A DNA stretch of 64,000 bases. It comes from Lindgomyces ingoldianus. Taxonomy: Eukaryota > Ascomycota > Dothideomycetes > Pleosporales > Lindgomycetaceae. Where the stretch lies: assembly GCF_010093535.1 (NCBI RefSeq), contig NW_022985202.1, positions 147,741 to 211,740 on the forward strand. The letters run 5' to 3'. Made by a program: the position numbers and the translations under genes. The notes beneath the pieces are model-generated. The model had not been told where the DNA came from. It made no database searches and saw nothing but the letters and a program-made list of their open reading frames with translations. This document shows, piece after piece, positions 9,938 through 21,816 of this stretch; position 1 is the stretch's first letter, and every line of letters begins with the position of its first letter.

Positions 9938-10255
9938 TGTCACGATTGTGCACGAGTAAGGTTATAGAGCTTCACAGAGGTCTAGTTTAATTACTACGTA
10001 AGGTATTATAGTAGGTACAAGACGTTGTGTGAGGAACAAGAAGGTTTAGAAGAAAATTAGTAATTAAATACTTAGCTTAAAAGTCTAAGCGCTTTAAGTA
10101 TAAATTAAGCCTATTTTAAGTTTAGTTAGTGTTAAAGTAGTTTATGCTTAAGTTTATGTTTATGTTATGTTATATTTATATTAGACATGCACTAATAATA
10201 CTTTAGTACATGTCTAATATAGTTATGTCTAAGATCTAGAGAGAATACTATAACA
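9938..10255 (-). repeat. GYP-A1 3' LTR (318 bp)
   Basis: Plus-strand start TGTCACGATTGTGC, end ACTATAACA (RIP form of GTGACA). One of nine GYP-A LTRs in the window, all 318 bp. Confidence 0.9.
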
Positions 10256-13200
10256 GTACTCTTTTTCTTATTAAGAAGGAAATTCTTTACATTAGTAGTT
10301 CTAGCATTAGGTTGTCTTTATTAAAGTATAGGTTTAGTTTAGATAAGTATTAGGCATAGAATTAGGTTACTATAGAGTTTTTTTATAAGGCTTTTATAAG
10401 TTTCTATAACAGTTTATTATATCTAGTCTATTTTATAAAGTATTTATAGATATGTTTTTTTTTATTAAACTAAATCTATTTAACATCTTTTACAACATAT
10501 TTTAGTTTATTATTTATAATAATAAGTTTAAGTAGCAGGTTTAGCTATCTAGGTAGATAGTTAGATTTAAAAGCTACTTAGCGCAGCAATAATATGTAGA
10601 ACATAAGGTGTATCTTTATGCTGTTAGGTAGGATTAATTAGTAAGCGTGTAATAAAACTATATAGGCTACTATAAAGAAGCTAAGGTTTTTCTAATTAAG
10701 TTTCTTTAATTATTAGTTTATTTAGATATTTCTAGTGTCTAGCTAGACCTTCTTACTAGCTACATACACAAGGGTAAGAGTTTAGAATTAGTTTATGTAC
10801 TCTTATTAAAAAGCTTAAGCCTATGTAAGCTTTTTATAAATGTATTTAGATATATTTTAAATTTTATTAATAAGTCTATTTATATTTATTACTTATATAA
10901 ATTAATAAGTTAGTTAGAGGGTATTTAAAAGTAGTTTAAATTTTATTTAAAAGTAGTATCTATAGTTTACTAAAAATAAAGATACTTATGTTAATTTAGA
11001 TATTATATTATTAGCTTTAAACTATGCTATAGCTAACTATTTTACCTAGTTATTTTACTAGTAGTTTATGTACGCTTATAAGACTTATTTTATTATAGTG
11101 TTTATATTCTTAGTCTAGCTGTTAGTCTCTAGGTAAAAAGCTGTAGATAGATAGGGGACAATTTAGAGCTATTTATAGAGTTTGTTCTAGAAGGCTAGGA
11201 CAAACTGTGTACCTCTATCTAATATAATTATATTAGGTAGGCTATAGTAAACTTATACATATTAGTAGAATAACTAGGCTATATTAAAGGCAGTTATAAA
11301 AGAATATAGTATTAAGTGTTAATACTTAGTTAAGTAATTAATAACTACTATAATATTTATATACTTTTTAGATAAAGGTAAGTCTATAATAAAATTAATT
11401 AATATATTTTTTAAAGCTTATTTAAGAATTAGAAGCAGTTTAAGTAGGCTATTATACTTTTTTTTAAAAGGCTTTTACTTTACAGTAAGTATAGCAACAT
11501 AATATGTATTAGCGTACTATATAGAACATGCAGGGCTAGTAGTACTCTCTTTATAGTAGGTTAAAAGTCTTTTCTCTGCCTAAGTGTTCTTTAATAAGCA
11601 AGTTGTGTATAATTTAGAGTAGTTTAATTCTTAGTTTATTAAAATTAAAGATTATAAGTTAGTTATAGTAATATAGCTTACTATTTTAGTTTTTATAGTT
11701 AGCTAGTGTTACCTTTTTTAACTAACTAGTGCTGTTTTAAAGTAGGTTTAAAGTTTCTTAAATAAATTTATTATTTAAATACTTATTAGTAATAATTTAA
11801 TTAATTATCTAATCTATTTTATTTAAGTTAAGGTCTAAAAATAGCTTAAGTTAAAGCAGAGTTTAGTGTTAAGCCTTTTACACTTCTTCTTAAGCAAGGA
11901 TGTCTTAGGATTACATTATAAAAGCATTTAGTTTTCCTTTGTTTTAACTAAAATAATAAGTAATTTTAAAATTAAAATAAAATAAGTATTTAAACTAATA
12001 GGCTTATTAGTAGCTAAGTTATTTTATAGTTGTAAAGTACTATAAGTTTTTATAGTTAGATAGAACCTATATTAGATGCGCTGCACTTTCTAGTTTAAGT
12101 TGCTATTATTTAAAGTAGTGTACTATAGTAAGCAATTTCTTATTATAGATCTTATAATTACCTTCTACAAGACTTATTCTTTTTAAGAAGTATATAATAG
12201 GCTTAATAGTCCTATCTAGCTTAGTCTAAAAAAGAACTTCTGCTACTACATAGTCTAAGGCATTAGCTTTTACAAGTATTAGTAGTTTAAAGTTAAAGTA
12301 GTAGAGTATTAAAGCTTTAGTAAAGGCTTTTTTTAGCTAGTTAAAAAACTATTAGTAATTTAAGTTAAAGTTAAATTAAATCTCTTTTTTAGTAAGTGTA
12401 ATTATAAGGCTTACTTACTATAAAAAGTTGTTAATAAATTATTAGTAAAAGTTAGTAAATTTTATAAAGGCTTAAACATCTTTTACATTTTTTAAGTATT
12501 ACTAATCTAGCATAGTCTAAACTTTAACAAGGTCTATTTAGATACTATCTATAAAGATTATATATCCTAAATATGTAACTTTTAATTAGTAGAACTTACA
12601 TTTGTCTATGTTAAGTTGCAGACCTACTTCTTTTATAGCTTTTAGCACTAGGCGTACATGCTATTTATGCTCTAAAAGGCTATTACTATAGATTAGAATA
12701 TTATTAATATACACAGTGCAAAACACGTCTAGGTAGGGTTAGAGTAAGTTGTTTATAAAATGTTAAAAAGTACTAGGCGCATTAGCTAAGCTAAAGAGTA
12801 TTACTAGGTACTTAAATAGTTTATATTAGGTCTAAAACACTATTAGCTACTTATTACCCTTTGCTATTTTTAGCTTATTAAAAGCAGTAATAATATTTAA
12901 CTTTATAAAATACTTTACTTTACTTAGTTAGCTTAAGGTTTTCTATAAAAAAGAAATTAAGTATTAGTTTTTAATAGTAACAGCATTTAGTCCTTAGTAG
13001 TTAACATAGAATTAAAGCCTACCTTTAGGTTTCTTTATAAATAGTATAAGTAACACTACTAGTAAGAAGCTAGCTTAAATAAACCTTTTTTTTAAGTTTT
13101 TATTAAAGTATTTTTAAAGCACTTTTAATTTGTTTAGTAACATTTTATATAGTAGCCTATAACTAAGTTATTTACTAGGCTTAAGAGTTATCTAGTAATT

Positions 13201-14010
13201 ATACAGATGTTATATTAAAAGCTTATTAGACTTATCTTAGAAAAAGACATATAATAAGTTATAGTAGTCTTAAGAGACTATTATTTTTAAGTTAGTGCGT
13301 TTTTAAGAAGCTAAAGCTTAGTTTATATTAGAAATTATAACTGCGTAGATTTTATAATCTAGTTATTAAGCTAAGGTTACAAACAGGGTAGGTCCTATAT
13401 AGCAGATGTCTATCTACTGTTTAAGTCCTAGTTTGTGTTTAAATTAAGTAGGTAAAGATTTTTTAAAGGCTTTCTTTTTTTTAAGTTTAAGTAGTTGTTA
13501 AATTATTTTATATAGCTTATTTTAGTAAAAGGCCTAGCTTATTAGCCTTACTTAAGTAGTTCTTCTCTAGGTTATTAAAGAGTAGGTCTAGAGACCTTTT
13601 ATATTAAGTGCTACTTAAGTGTTATTTAGGTGTAAGTGTAAGTATATGTTTTAGCATTAAAAAGAGTTAAAGTTTAAGACTTACTTTTAGTAATTAAAGG
13701 CAACTTTATGCTAATACAGCTATAGTTGTTTTAGAATTAGGTTATAACATCCTGTGTTTATTACATAGAGCTTAATCTGCTCCTTATAGTGTTAGTAGGT
13801 AATTATAATAGTTATAGTACAAGAGATAAAACCTTTTTTAAGTTATTTTTTATTAAATCTAGTTAAGTAAATTATTTAGGTAAGTAGTGTTAATTAAAGA
13901 TTTAGTTTACGCACTAGTTCTCTATTAATGTAACCTATGCTGTTTACTTTTAAGTTAATAAAAGCTTATATTAAGGCTAATATAGTTTTTTATTATAAAT
14001 ATATAGAAAT
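10256..14010 (-). pseudogene. GYP-A1 pol (reverse transcriptase to integrase), RIP-damaged
   Basis: Minus-strand order from right to left: RT start with SSVTYTIYKET near 13080-13030, RT active site YINN at 12700-12711 (YIDD expected), RNase H, integrase zinc-binding part near 11500-11560, and the integrase D-R-G-T-Q-F region near 11195-11225. Dozens of TAA/TAG codons interrupt it. Both catalytic aspartates of the RT are asparagine. Confidence 0.8.
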
Positions 14011-14290
14011 TGTCTGTACGCAGCAGCAGCGTCGCGGCCTGGATACAAGCGATCGCGCACGAGCAGGATCACGTATCTATGTCACATAATGCTTGTGCGC
14101 GAACCTCTGTGCGTGAACATCTAGATATCCCCCTTTTCCTCTATATAAAGAAAAGACAAGAGTAATAGAACTAGAAATATATTACCCTTACTTTACTTAC
14201 CTTGTACACTATGCACACTGTACACTACTTTTACTCTTACTACTTAAGTGCTTATACTATAAGCAGCTAGCTATTAGAGCCTATTTAACA
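14011..14290 (+). repeat. COP-2 5' LTR (280 bp)
   Basis: Starts TGTCTGTACGC and ends TATTTAACA; same length as the LTR at 3273-3552. The first 130 bp keep higher GC than the rest. Confidence 0.9.
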
Positions 14291-14458
14291 CTAATTAGTA
14301 GTTAATTTAATTAACTATAAATTAATAAAAGTAATAATAAAGTACTTATACTTTATAAAGTACTTTATTTTATTACTTATTTTTTAAAAAGAGTAATAGC
14401 AAAGTACTTACACTTTATAAAGTACTTTATTTAGTTACTTATTTCTTAAAATAGTAAA

Positions 14459-14690
14459 TTAATCCTTTACATTATACAGTAAGCTCTGCTACTATATAAA
14501 GTAAAAAGGAGATAGTGTAAGACGCACACTAAAGCTACTAAAGCTGTATAACCTAGTAGCTAGACAATAGCACATTAATCCTTTACATTATACAGCAAGC
14601 TCTGCTACTGTATAAAGTAAAAAGAAGATAGTGTAAGGTGCACACTAAAGCTATTAAAGCTGCATAACTTAGTAGCTAGATAATAGTAGT
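14459..14690 (+). repeat. 116-bp tandem duplication in the COP-2 leader
   Basis: The segment from TTAATCCTTTACATT to TAGACAATAG is present twice in tandem with a 116-bp period (starts at 14459 and 14575). COP-1 has one copy (about 3720-3835). The two units differ by transitions, so the duplication precedes or accompanies RIP. Confidence 0.75.
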
Positions 14691-14804
14691 ACCTGCGTAA
14701 TTTACTAAAAAAGTAATTAACTATACTATTATAATAAAATCTTATTAGTAACTAACAACTTTATATAATAATAAAAAAAATAAAAAATAATTTTTATTAT
14801 ATAA

Positions 14805-16320
14805 ATAACTTATAAAGAACATAAAGATATTAGAGGCAACACTATAAAATAAAACTAGCCTAGAGTACTAGAATAATAAAATTAACATGTTAAAAGCTCT
14901 AATAAGCCTATAAACTTAATTATATATAAGTTACATAATTACTAATTTATACATAATAACTTAGAAAGGCGCTACTTTTTTAAGTATATACATAAAAAAT
15001 TTTAAAAGATAAACACTATAAGACTTCTTAGCACTTAGCTATATGTTTAAAAGAGAGCTTATATAAGTGCTAAAAAATAAAAGAATTACACTATAGCTAA
15101 GCACTAAAGGTACCTAAGCCTAAAAGCTATATAATATAGCATAAAAAAAGTAATTGCACTAAAAAGGCTTTATACATAACCTTTATTACTATATAAGGCT
15201 CTACATAAAAGCAGACTAAACATAATGCTACTATTAACACTAAACATACTAGTATTACCTGCTTTTACACCTTAGCTAGCACTACACTAATTACTGTACA
15301 AATAATACATGCTACCCTACCTAACACCTACTCTACACCCTTAATCATACACACCACCGCCTGCAGTAGTGTATGCACTACTAATACCACCTGCATAATC
15401 TATACTACATTACAGCCTGTATAAACTTCTACTCTAGAGAGAAACTGCTAAAGAAAAACTTCTAGTAAATAAAATTATATAATTCTAAAAAGCATAAAAA
15501 AAAATAATAACTATATAAGTTAACTATATAATATTTTTATAAATAAAATAAAGATCTTTATTAATTTATATTAATAGCTAAATATTTAGAAAACTTAGTA
15601 TATAGACATCTTTCTAGATATTCTAGAAAGTTAAGTAAATATATACTATATGCACAACATAAGCTCTAGACATAACTAGAAGCATTTATATAACACCTTA
15701 AGTAGTTACTTTAACACTAATGTAAACTATAGCTAGTACTAAATAAACTAGATAATAATAACTTTTACATAATACTAATAAAAAAACTTTAATAAGAGTT
15801 TACATAAAGTTTTTAAAATAATAATTAATAAGCTTACACTTATATAAAAGGCACTAAAAATAAAATTTTAAAAAGATGTTTTACTGCATACTACTATTAT
15901 ATAAGCCTATTAAGAATAACTAAAACTAGAATATGCTATGTTTACTATTAAGCCTTTATATAAAGCTTTATTTAGTAACTTATAGGCATTACTTTAAGTT
16001 ACTATAGACTAAAGGGTAAACTAATACTTCTAGAAACTGCCTAATGTATACTATATAAACTACTAATATAACTCTGCATAATAACAGTCTACATAACAAG
16101 AAGAAAGCTTCTCTCTATATAGAAAAAAATAATATAGAAGATCTTTATTTAAGTTTAGGCTATAATCTAGAGATAACTGCATGTAAATAAAGAAGTGCTT
16201 TGTCTACTATAAAAAAAAAGTTAGTTATTAAACTACCTTTATAATAACTATATATAAGCAAAGAACTAGTATGTTACCTTATATAAAAATTTTTATAATA
16301 AGACTTTATTATATAAAGCT
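14805..16320 (+). pseudogene. COP-2 Gag region with GCWS-type zinc knuckle
   Basis: A stop-ridden frame leads to KKCFVYYKKK near 16180-16215. This corresponds to the single zinc knuckle of fungal Copia Gag proteins (CxxC...GCWS...H); the second Cys and the GCWS motif have been altered by transitions. A Pro/Thr-rich stretch near 15300-15420 precedes it. Gag would form the virus-like particle and bind element RNA. Confidence 0.65.
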
Positions 16321-17640
16321 ATTACTTTATACATTTAAGACTTTAAAGGTTACCTTAAGAAAAAAAATAATTTACATAATATAAAAAAAATAAAATAGAA
16401 AAGTAAGAATACTAAAAAAGCTATTAACTACTTTACCTTTACTACCTATCTACACTATGCAACAAGAGAGGACATCTACAGCATTAAACTTAAAGAATAT
16501 GCTAAGTAGTTTATCCTTAATAACTAATACTATATAGTATACTAAGGTAAACTATAAGACATAAGCGCAGTAAAAATCTCTACTATTAGCAAGTTCTAAC
16601 TTAAGGCGTATGTATAAAAGAACCTATATATAAAAATTAATTAAACACCTAGCTAAACAGATATTAGCTTTAAAAGCTAGATACTAAAAGGATTAATTAG
16701 TACTGTATAAATCTAGAACTTAATTAGTCTAGTTATATACTATATTCTAAAGACTTTAACACTATTTCTACTATTACTAGTAAATGCTAACTAACTTAGG
16801 GCATACTTTAATAATATTTTAAATATTATTATATATAAAGACAAAACTACTATACTTATTATATAAAAATAAAGACACTTTTTTTTTAATATTAGTAAGA
16901 AAGAATTTATGTCTTTCTTTACTAAATTAAAACTTTACTACCTCTACTACTAATTTAGACACCCCTGCATAGAGAGACTCTAAAACATGCTAACTAGCGC
17001 TAGCTATAACATTAATGCTGTAGTGCTAGAAGAGATTAAAAAGTTCTGCTACTTCTACTAATTATATAACTAGGCTCTATAAAGATTTAAGTTTATAATT
17101 AAAAATAACACCTACTTTAACTATAAAGTTATTATTAATGTTGTATAAATTAATAATAAAGATGTTTTATATATTATTAATATAGACATATTATTTTAGG
17201 CTGCCACATTTCTAAAATCTATGTCTACATAAAATACCTAGGATGCACTGTGCAAATGCTAGATTAACACCTATTAAAGACCTTTAGACTACATTATGTA
17301 TAACTTTAGTATAAACTTTACTTTAAAGGATTTTTAAGCTTATGTAAAAATTATAGAAGCTATATATAAGCAGATGCCTATAGAAGCACATTAGGTAGTT
17401 AGAAAGGTTAAGCGCACACATACACCTCTCTAATAAGTGTTTAACATTCTAAAGACTAAGCTAGGTAACTGTACAAATAATAAGGCTATTCTGCAGATAG
17501 CAGTTAAGGCTCTAAATAACACAGCTAGCCTGTATAGTCTAGTACCTACACTGCTAGTTTTTAGGGCATACCTTAAAATTAACCTAGACTTTCTACTATT
17601 ACTAGACATTATTACATAAGTAAGCGCTGTATAAAAAGTA
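16321..17640 (+). pseudogene. COP-2 protease and integrase, RIP-damaged
   Basis: The segment LRAYFNNILNIIIYKDKTT near 16795-16850 lies at the protease/integrase boundary. Integrase follows: a HHCC-type part near 16930-17060 (FRHPCIERL), the catalytic core through about 17400 (VEAHW-like segment read PIEAH), and the best-preserved stretch at 17437-17619, including LVPTLLVFRAYLK, the signature of the integrase C-terminal part in fungal Copia elements. Stops are frequent elsewhere. Confidence 0.78.
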
Positions 17641-18383
17641 ATAAAGATACTTTAAAAGAACTATGTAAAAGTAAACATTAATTATATAATTAATACTTAT
17701 AATAGCTTTATAACATATAAAGTTCTTAACCTCCTCTTTAGCTTAAAGATTATAGCATAAAAAGAGAAAAAAGGCTAGACTAGCCTATATAAAATTAAAA
17801 GCATTAAAAAAAAAGACATTATTATTAAAAGAGAAAATAGCCTACTAAAGCTCTAATGTACACAGGTTAAACTGTACTATAAAAAAAAAGAGAAAGATAA
17901 CTTACTTATAATAGATAACCTAGATAAACTAATCTCTATATAAAAGATTCTTTAAAGAAGAGGAAAAGAAAACAGCCTTATAAAAATGTTATAAAGGCAG
18001 AACTAAAGCCTACTATAGACTAAGCCCCTTAGAATAGCAATGCTGCACTAGTGTAAAGAGAAGATATAAATACTAAGAAAAGTAAAAGGTAAAGGAAACC
18101 TACATAAAGTCTAGACTAGGTATTTCTAACCTAAAAGAAAAAAAATAATTAGGCCTTATCTATTAAGCTCTATATAAATAGTGTAATTACTATACTTAAA
18201 AAACTATTTAAGAAATTAAACTATATAGAGATAGACACCTTAATTACTAATAGCACTTTTAAGGTTATAGTGTATAACTTAATAAGGCATAAAGGTTAGA
18301 TTTTTAACTTTTACTTTATATAAAAAGTAAAAGGTAAAACAACTTAACTATATAAGAAATCCTGCCTAGTGTTTACTAGCTAC
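17641..18383 (+). pseudogene. COP-2 integrase-RT linker and start of reverse transcriptase
   Basis: The linker region 17641-18130 is Lys-rich and broken. From about 18200 the Copia RT start is recognisable (IEIDTLITNSTFKV, then KKSCLVFTSY at about 18357-18383). The domain is interrupted at GCTAC by the solo LTR and resumes at 19024. Confidence 0.7.
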
Positions 18384-18455
18384 TGTAATGAGGTAGGCGC
18401 CCCGTCTGCTAAGCCGATACTATACGACTTTCCCCACTGTACCAAAAGGTACGCA

Positions 18456-18482
18456 CGAGAATACTTAAGCTAAGTATTCTCG
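18456..18482. other. Perfect 12-bp inverted repeat with 3-nt loop
   Basis: CGAGAATACTTA, AGC, TAAGTATTCTCG. It lies inside the solo LTR, just 5' of an ATATATATATA tract (18491-18501). It could form a hairpin in RNA or be a binding site. Function unknown. Confidence 0.7.
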
Positions 18483-18538
18483 CATAGTATAATATATATA
18501 TAGGCAATGCTAGGGTAAGCACTAGCACTAGCGGTTGT

Positions 18539-18928
18539 NNNNNNNNNNNNNNNNNNNNNNNNNNNNNNNNNNNNNNNNNNNNNNNNNNNNNNNNNNNNNN
18601 NNNNNNNNNNNNNNNNNNNNNNNNNNNNNNNNNNNNNNNNNNNNNNNNNNNNNNNNNNNNNNNNNNNNNNNNNNNNNNNNNNNNNNNNNNNNNNNNNNNN
18701 NNNNNNNNNNNNNNNNNNNNNNNNNNNNNNNNNNNNNNNNNNNNNNNNNNNNNNNNNNNNNNNNNNNNNNNNNNNNNNNNNNNNNNNNNNNNNNNNNNNN
18801 NNNNNNNNNNNNNNNNNNNNNNNNNNNNNNNNNNNNNNNNNNNNNNNNNNNNNNNNNNNNNNNNNNNNNNNNNNNNNNNNNNNNNNNNNNNNNNNNNNNN
18901 NNNNNNNNNNNNNNNNNNNNNNNNNNNN
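18539..18928. other. Assembly gap (390 N)
   Basis: Unknown bases. The 27 bp before it (18512-18538) and the 27 bp after it (18929-18955) are identical, so the two contig ends overlap in sequence. Confidence 0.98.
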
Positions 18929-19023
18929 AGGGTAAGCACTAGCACTAGCGGTTGTCTCTAGCCTAGCCTAAACCTCTATGAGCGAGAGAAGGCCACGTGG
19001 TTGACCGTGCCGACCTTGTTACA

Positions 19024-19443
19024 GCTACTTAGATAAAAAGAAGAGAGAAATTCTTACCTAGTTACTAACTAGCTAAAGAATAAGCTAAAGACTACTTTTA
19101 GCTATAAAAGTAAGCTTAAAAGCTATATATAAAACGCATTTTAAACTATATAATATTACATAAGTATACATCTAATTAACAGATAAGCTTATACGCACAC
19201 TATACACAAAGCTACTAAAGAAGATGTGCTAGAGCTTTCTGCTAAATATAATACTCTAGGTTGTATAACTCTTATATAGAGCTGCTAAATTAGGACTATA
19301 TTAGTTTAAGACATACTATAACTACTATAAAAAAAAGCTGCACATGCACATCTCTTTATATAACCCCTACCTCTTAATTACTAATAAAAGAGAGCACACC
19401 TTTAGTATTACTAGCTTATAGATAGATAACACTTTAAGCATTA
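19024..19443 (+). pseudogene. COP-2 reverse transcriptase, second piece
   Basis: Continues the RT after the solo LTR. Recognisable Copia RT segments: LTDKLIRTLYTKLLKK near 19170-19220, CLEGHIGH-like context replaced by broken codons, and IDNTLS near 19418-19435, in the place of the catalytic DD motif (here D-N). It is cut by the palindromic element immediately after. Confidence 0.7.
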
Positions 19444-20543
19444 ACGTACTTCATGGGCGAGTTGCTCACACACCCGAGTCGCTTACTTTTGCCAAGACCC
19501 CACTAAACTACCCTTCCTACACTAATGCATTCCCCACAACACCACTTAGACGCGCTAAAAGAACGTTAGATATAGCTTGCGCTCTAAGCTTTTAAATAAG
19601 ACATAAAACTCTTAAAAAAATGTGCTATAGCTATGTACAAAGTCCTATAAAAGATAATAAATAACTATAGCGCTAGACAACCTTTATAAGCTAATTCTAT
19701 AGCTAAATCACAGAGGCTAGGCAATAAAAAGGAGTAGGTAATTATTAAGACTATACTTAAGCTATATGCGCGAGGAATTTCCCCTTAGATAGCATTTATA
19801 GCTAATATAGCTAATTCTTTGCGCGCTAAGCGTAATCTAGGCTATGTTTACATAAACTAGCCTAGTACGTTTGTAAAGCGTTATTTAGAGCTTAAAGTAA
19901 AGTTTTAAGTGTAAGTATAGTTAAAAGATATCTAGCTAATTATAAACCCTGTCTTGCTAAACTTGTACGTGTTATTATTCTAGATGCTATACTTAGCTTT
20001 AATATTCTCTACAAGGCTAAAGCTGCCCTAAATTACCCTAGGACTCTTGTAAAGAGCTCTCTTATAGTTGTACTTACGCTTAAATGTTACTTTAAGCTCT
20101 AAATAACGCTTTACAAACATACTAGGCTAGTTTATGCAAACATAGCCTAGATTACGCTTAGCGCGCAAAGAATTAGCTATATTAGCCATAAATGCTATCT
20201 AAGAGGAAATTCCTCACGCATATAGCTTAAGTATAGTCTTAATAATTACCTGCTTCTTTTTATTACCTAGCCTCTATAATTTAGCTGTAGAATTAGCTTA
20301 TAAAGGTTGTCTAGCGCTGTAGTTATTTATTGTCTTTTATAAGACTCTACACATAGCTATAGCACATTTCTTTAAGAGTTTTATGTCTTATTTAAAAGCT
20401 TAGAGCGTAAGCTGTATCTAACATTCTTTTAGCGCGTCTAAGTAGTGTTGTGGGGAATGCATTGGTGTAGGAAGGGTGGTTTAGTGGGGTCTTGGCAAAA
20501 GTGAGCGACTCGGGTGTGTGAGCAACTCGCCCATGAAGTACGT
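19444..20543. mobile_element. 1.1-kb palindromic (fold-back) element, TA-flanked
   Basis: Starts ACGTACTTCATGGGCGAG and ends with its exact inverse, flanked by TA on both sides (19442-19443, 20544-20545). The inverted arms are about 475 bp each (19444-19918 and about 20070-20543), leaving only about 150 bp in the centre. The arms differ by transitions only. The outer 110 bp of each arm are GC-rich. A plus-strand reading of the left arm gives a helix-turn-helix-like segment (TILKLYARGISP near 19750) and KRYLELK near 19880, suggesting the arms derive from the 5' part of a transposase gene. TA duplication and inverted ends suggest Tc1/mariner-pogo superfamily origin (inference). Confidence 0.72.
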
Positions 20544-20545
20544 TA

Positions 20546-21540
20546 TAATAAAAAATTTTATATAAAAAGAAGAAAAAAAACTATAGAAAGTAAAGTTCTA
20601 TATAAAAAGTAAGACTATTCTAGTAGAGAAGTAGCCTATTAAGTTTAATAGTAAAAGAATTAAGCTTACGCACAACATAGTAGTTTTTACTTAAAAGGGA
20701 TAAGTAAGCTACCTTTATATAATTAACCTAAAGGACAAAAATGCTGCATAATAATATGTTAAGTAATATATAAAAGGGGTATACATTATATCTATATGTT
20801 AACTAGAGGCAGTATTTAACCTTTTTATTACTGCATAAACTACAGACTTTTTATATAACAATATTAACACACTTAACGCACAAATCTAATAGCAAATAGA
20901 TAATAGTAAGCGCAGTCTTACCTTCCTACTATTGCAGCTTAATTATGTAAAGCTGTTTATCTTTATAAATAAATTATTTACTAATAATAAAGACCTTAGC
21001 TTATAGCTAGAATTTTTAATTATATTAAGTAATAAGAACTATATAGAGTAAAGTAACTACTTTAAAATACTAGGTAACATTATACACTAGAATTCTACTA
21101 AGTGTAAAAGAGTAACTAGAAGTGTCTTTACTAGTAAACTATATAGAATAGTTAAAAAGTTTAATAATGTAATTACTTTTAGTATAACTTTATAGTAAAT
21201 TATATAAATACTTAAACTACTACTAATTCTAGTAGTAATCTGCACAGATTTAAGGTCTTTATATAATTACCTTATTAAGCTAGGCACTACTAGTAAAAAG
21301 TAACTTATAATTAACATTATATTACTCTATAAATTATATAAGAAGAGGGAAATTACTAAAATTAAGTAAATTAATAGTAAAAATAACTTAGTAAATGCAT
21401 ATATAAAAAAAACACTAAACTAGGCTTTTTAATTACTAGTCTTAACTAACTACCTCTTTGTCTAGATAGAAGCATCTATAGACTAGCTAGATTTTATGCG
21501 TAAAGATGCCTTAGACTAACTAGACTAATAACACTTTTAT
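20546..21540 (+). pseudogene. COP-2 RNase H region and C-terminus
   Basis: Clear Copia RNase H: KLFIFINKLFTNNKDLSL near 20945-21005, GNIIH near 21075, TKCKRVTRSVFTSKLY near 21100-21145, VVICTDLRSLYNYLIKLGTT near 21230-21290, then NSKNNLVNAYIKK near 21380-21415. The conserved Asp/Glu positions are partly retained or replaced (E of the SE motif reads K). Stops appear between blocks. It is the end of Pol; translation would stop near 21540. Confidence 0.82.
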
Positions 21541-21816
21541 ATAAGGCCTATTTTTTTATTTTTATTTATTTTTTTTTATATTATACATAATTATCTTTCT
21601 TGTTATAAGGATCTGTTACTGCTAGCACTATATAAAAAAAGAAAAGAGCTAGGGGATTATATAGCAAGGCTTAGAAAGTAAAGAATAAAAAAAAGAGCTA
21701 TTTATATAGCATAACTAGCCTATTCTAACACATAGCATTACTAAGGCAAGTCCTAATAAATAAGGTAAAGTAAAGGCAGAATGTAATTAGATAAACCTAC
21801 ATAGATAAAAGAAAGG
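21541..21816 (+). other. COP-2 3' non-coding remainder
   Basis: AT-rich, with T-runs at 21550-21585. Expected to lead to a polypurine tract and 3' LTR, neither of which appears before GYP-A2 begins at 21817. Confidence 0.5.

Larger units (their letters stand above)
9938..14010 (-). mobile_element. GYP-A1: Ty3/Gypsy remnant with one LTR
   Basis: Left LTR (the 3' LTR in reading direction) at 9938-10255, then pol read on the minus strand. It ends abruptly at 14010 where COP-2 starts. Compared with complete GYP-A5 it lacks everything from the start of pol through gag to the 5' LTR (about 1.6 kb). The left flank CATAA finds no partner. Confidence 0.85.
18384..19023. mobile_element. Solo LTR inserted in COP-2 (contains the assembly gap)
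   Basis: TG...CA ends (TGTAATGAGG at the left, CCTTGTTACA at the right) and a perfect 5-bp target duplication GCTAC (18379-18383, 19024-19028). It is a single LTR with no internal part visible. Known bases are GC-balanced and look unmutated, unlike COP-2 around them. Its listed length of 640 bp includes 390 N. Because a 27-bp repeat flanks the gap, the true length may be near 223 bp. If the gap is real, an internal region could be hidden. Confidence 0.75.
14011..21816 (+). mobile_element. COP-2: second Ty1/Copia copy, 3' end missing
   Basis: 5' LTR 14011-14290, leader, gag, protease, integrase, RT and RNase H in Copia order, ending at 21816 where GYP-A2 starts. It was inserted into GYP-A1 (left flank GAAAT). 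It carries two later insertions of its own, the solo LTR at 18384-19023 and the palindromic element at 19444-20543. No 3' LTR or polypurine tract is seen before 21816, and no continuation follows GYP-A2. It serves as the empty-site reference for all insertions in COP-1. Confidence 0.88.

Noticed and set aside
18409..18945. Reading frames of 178 and 135 codons across the N run
   Set aside because: They consist almost wholly of unknown bases and lie in a solo LTR.
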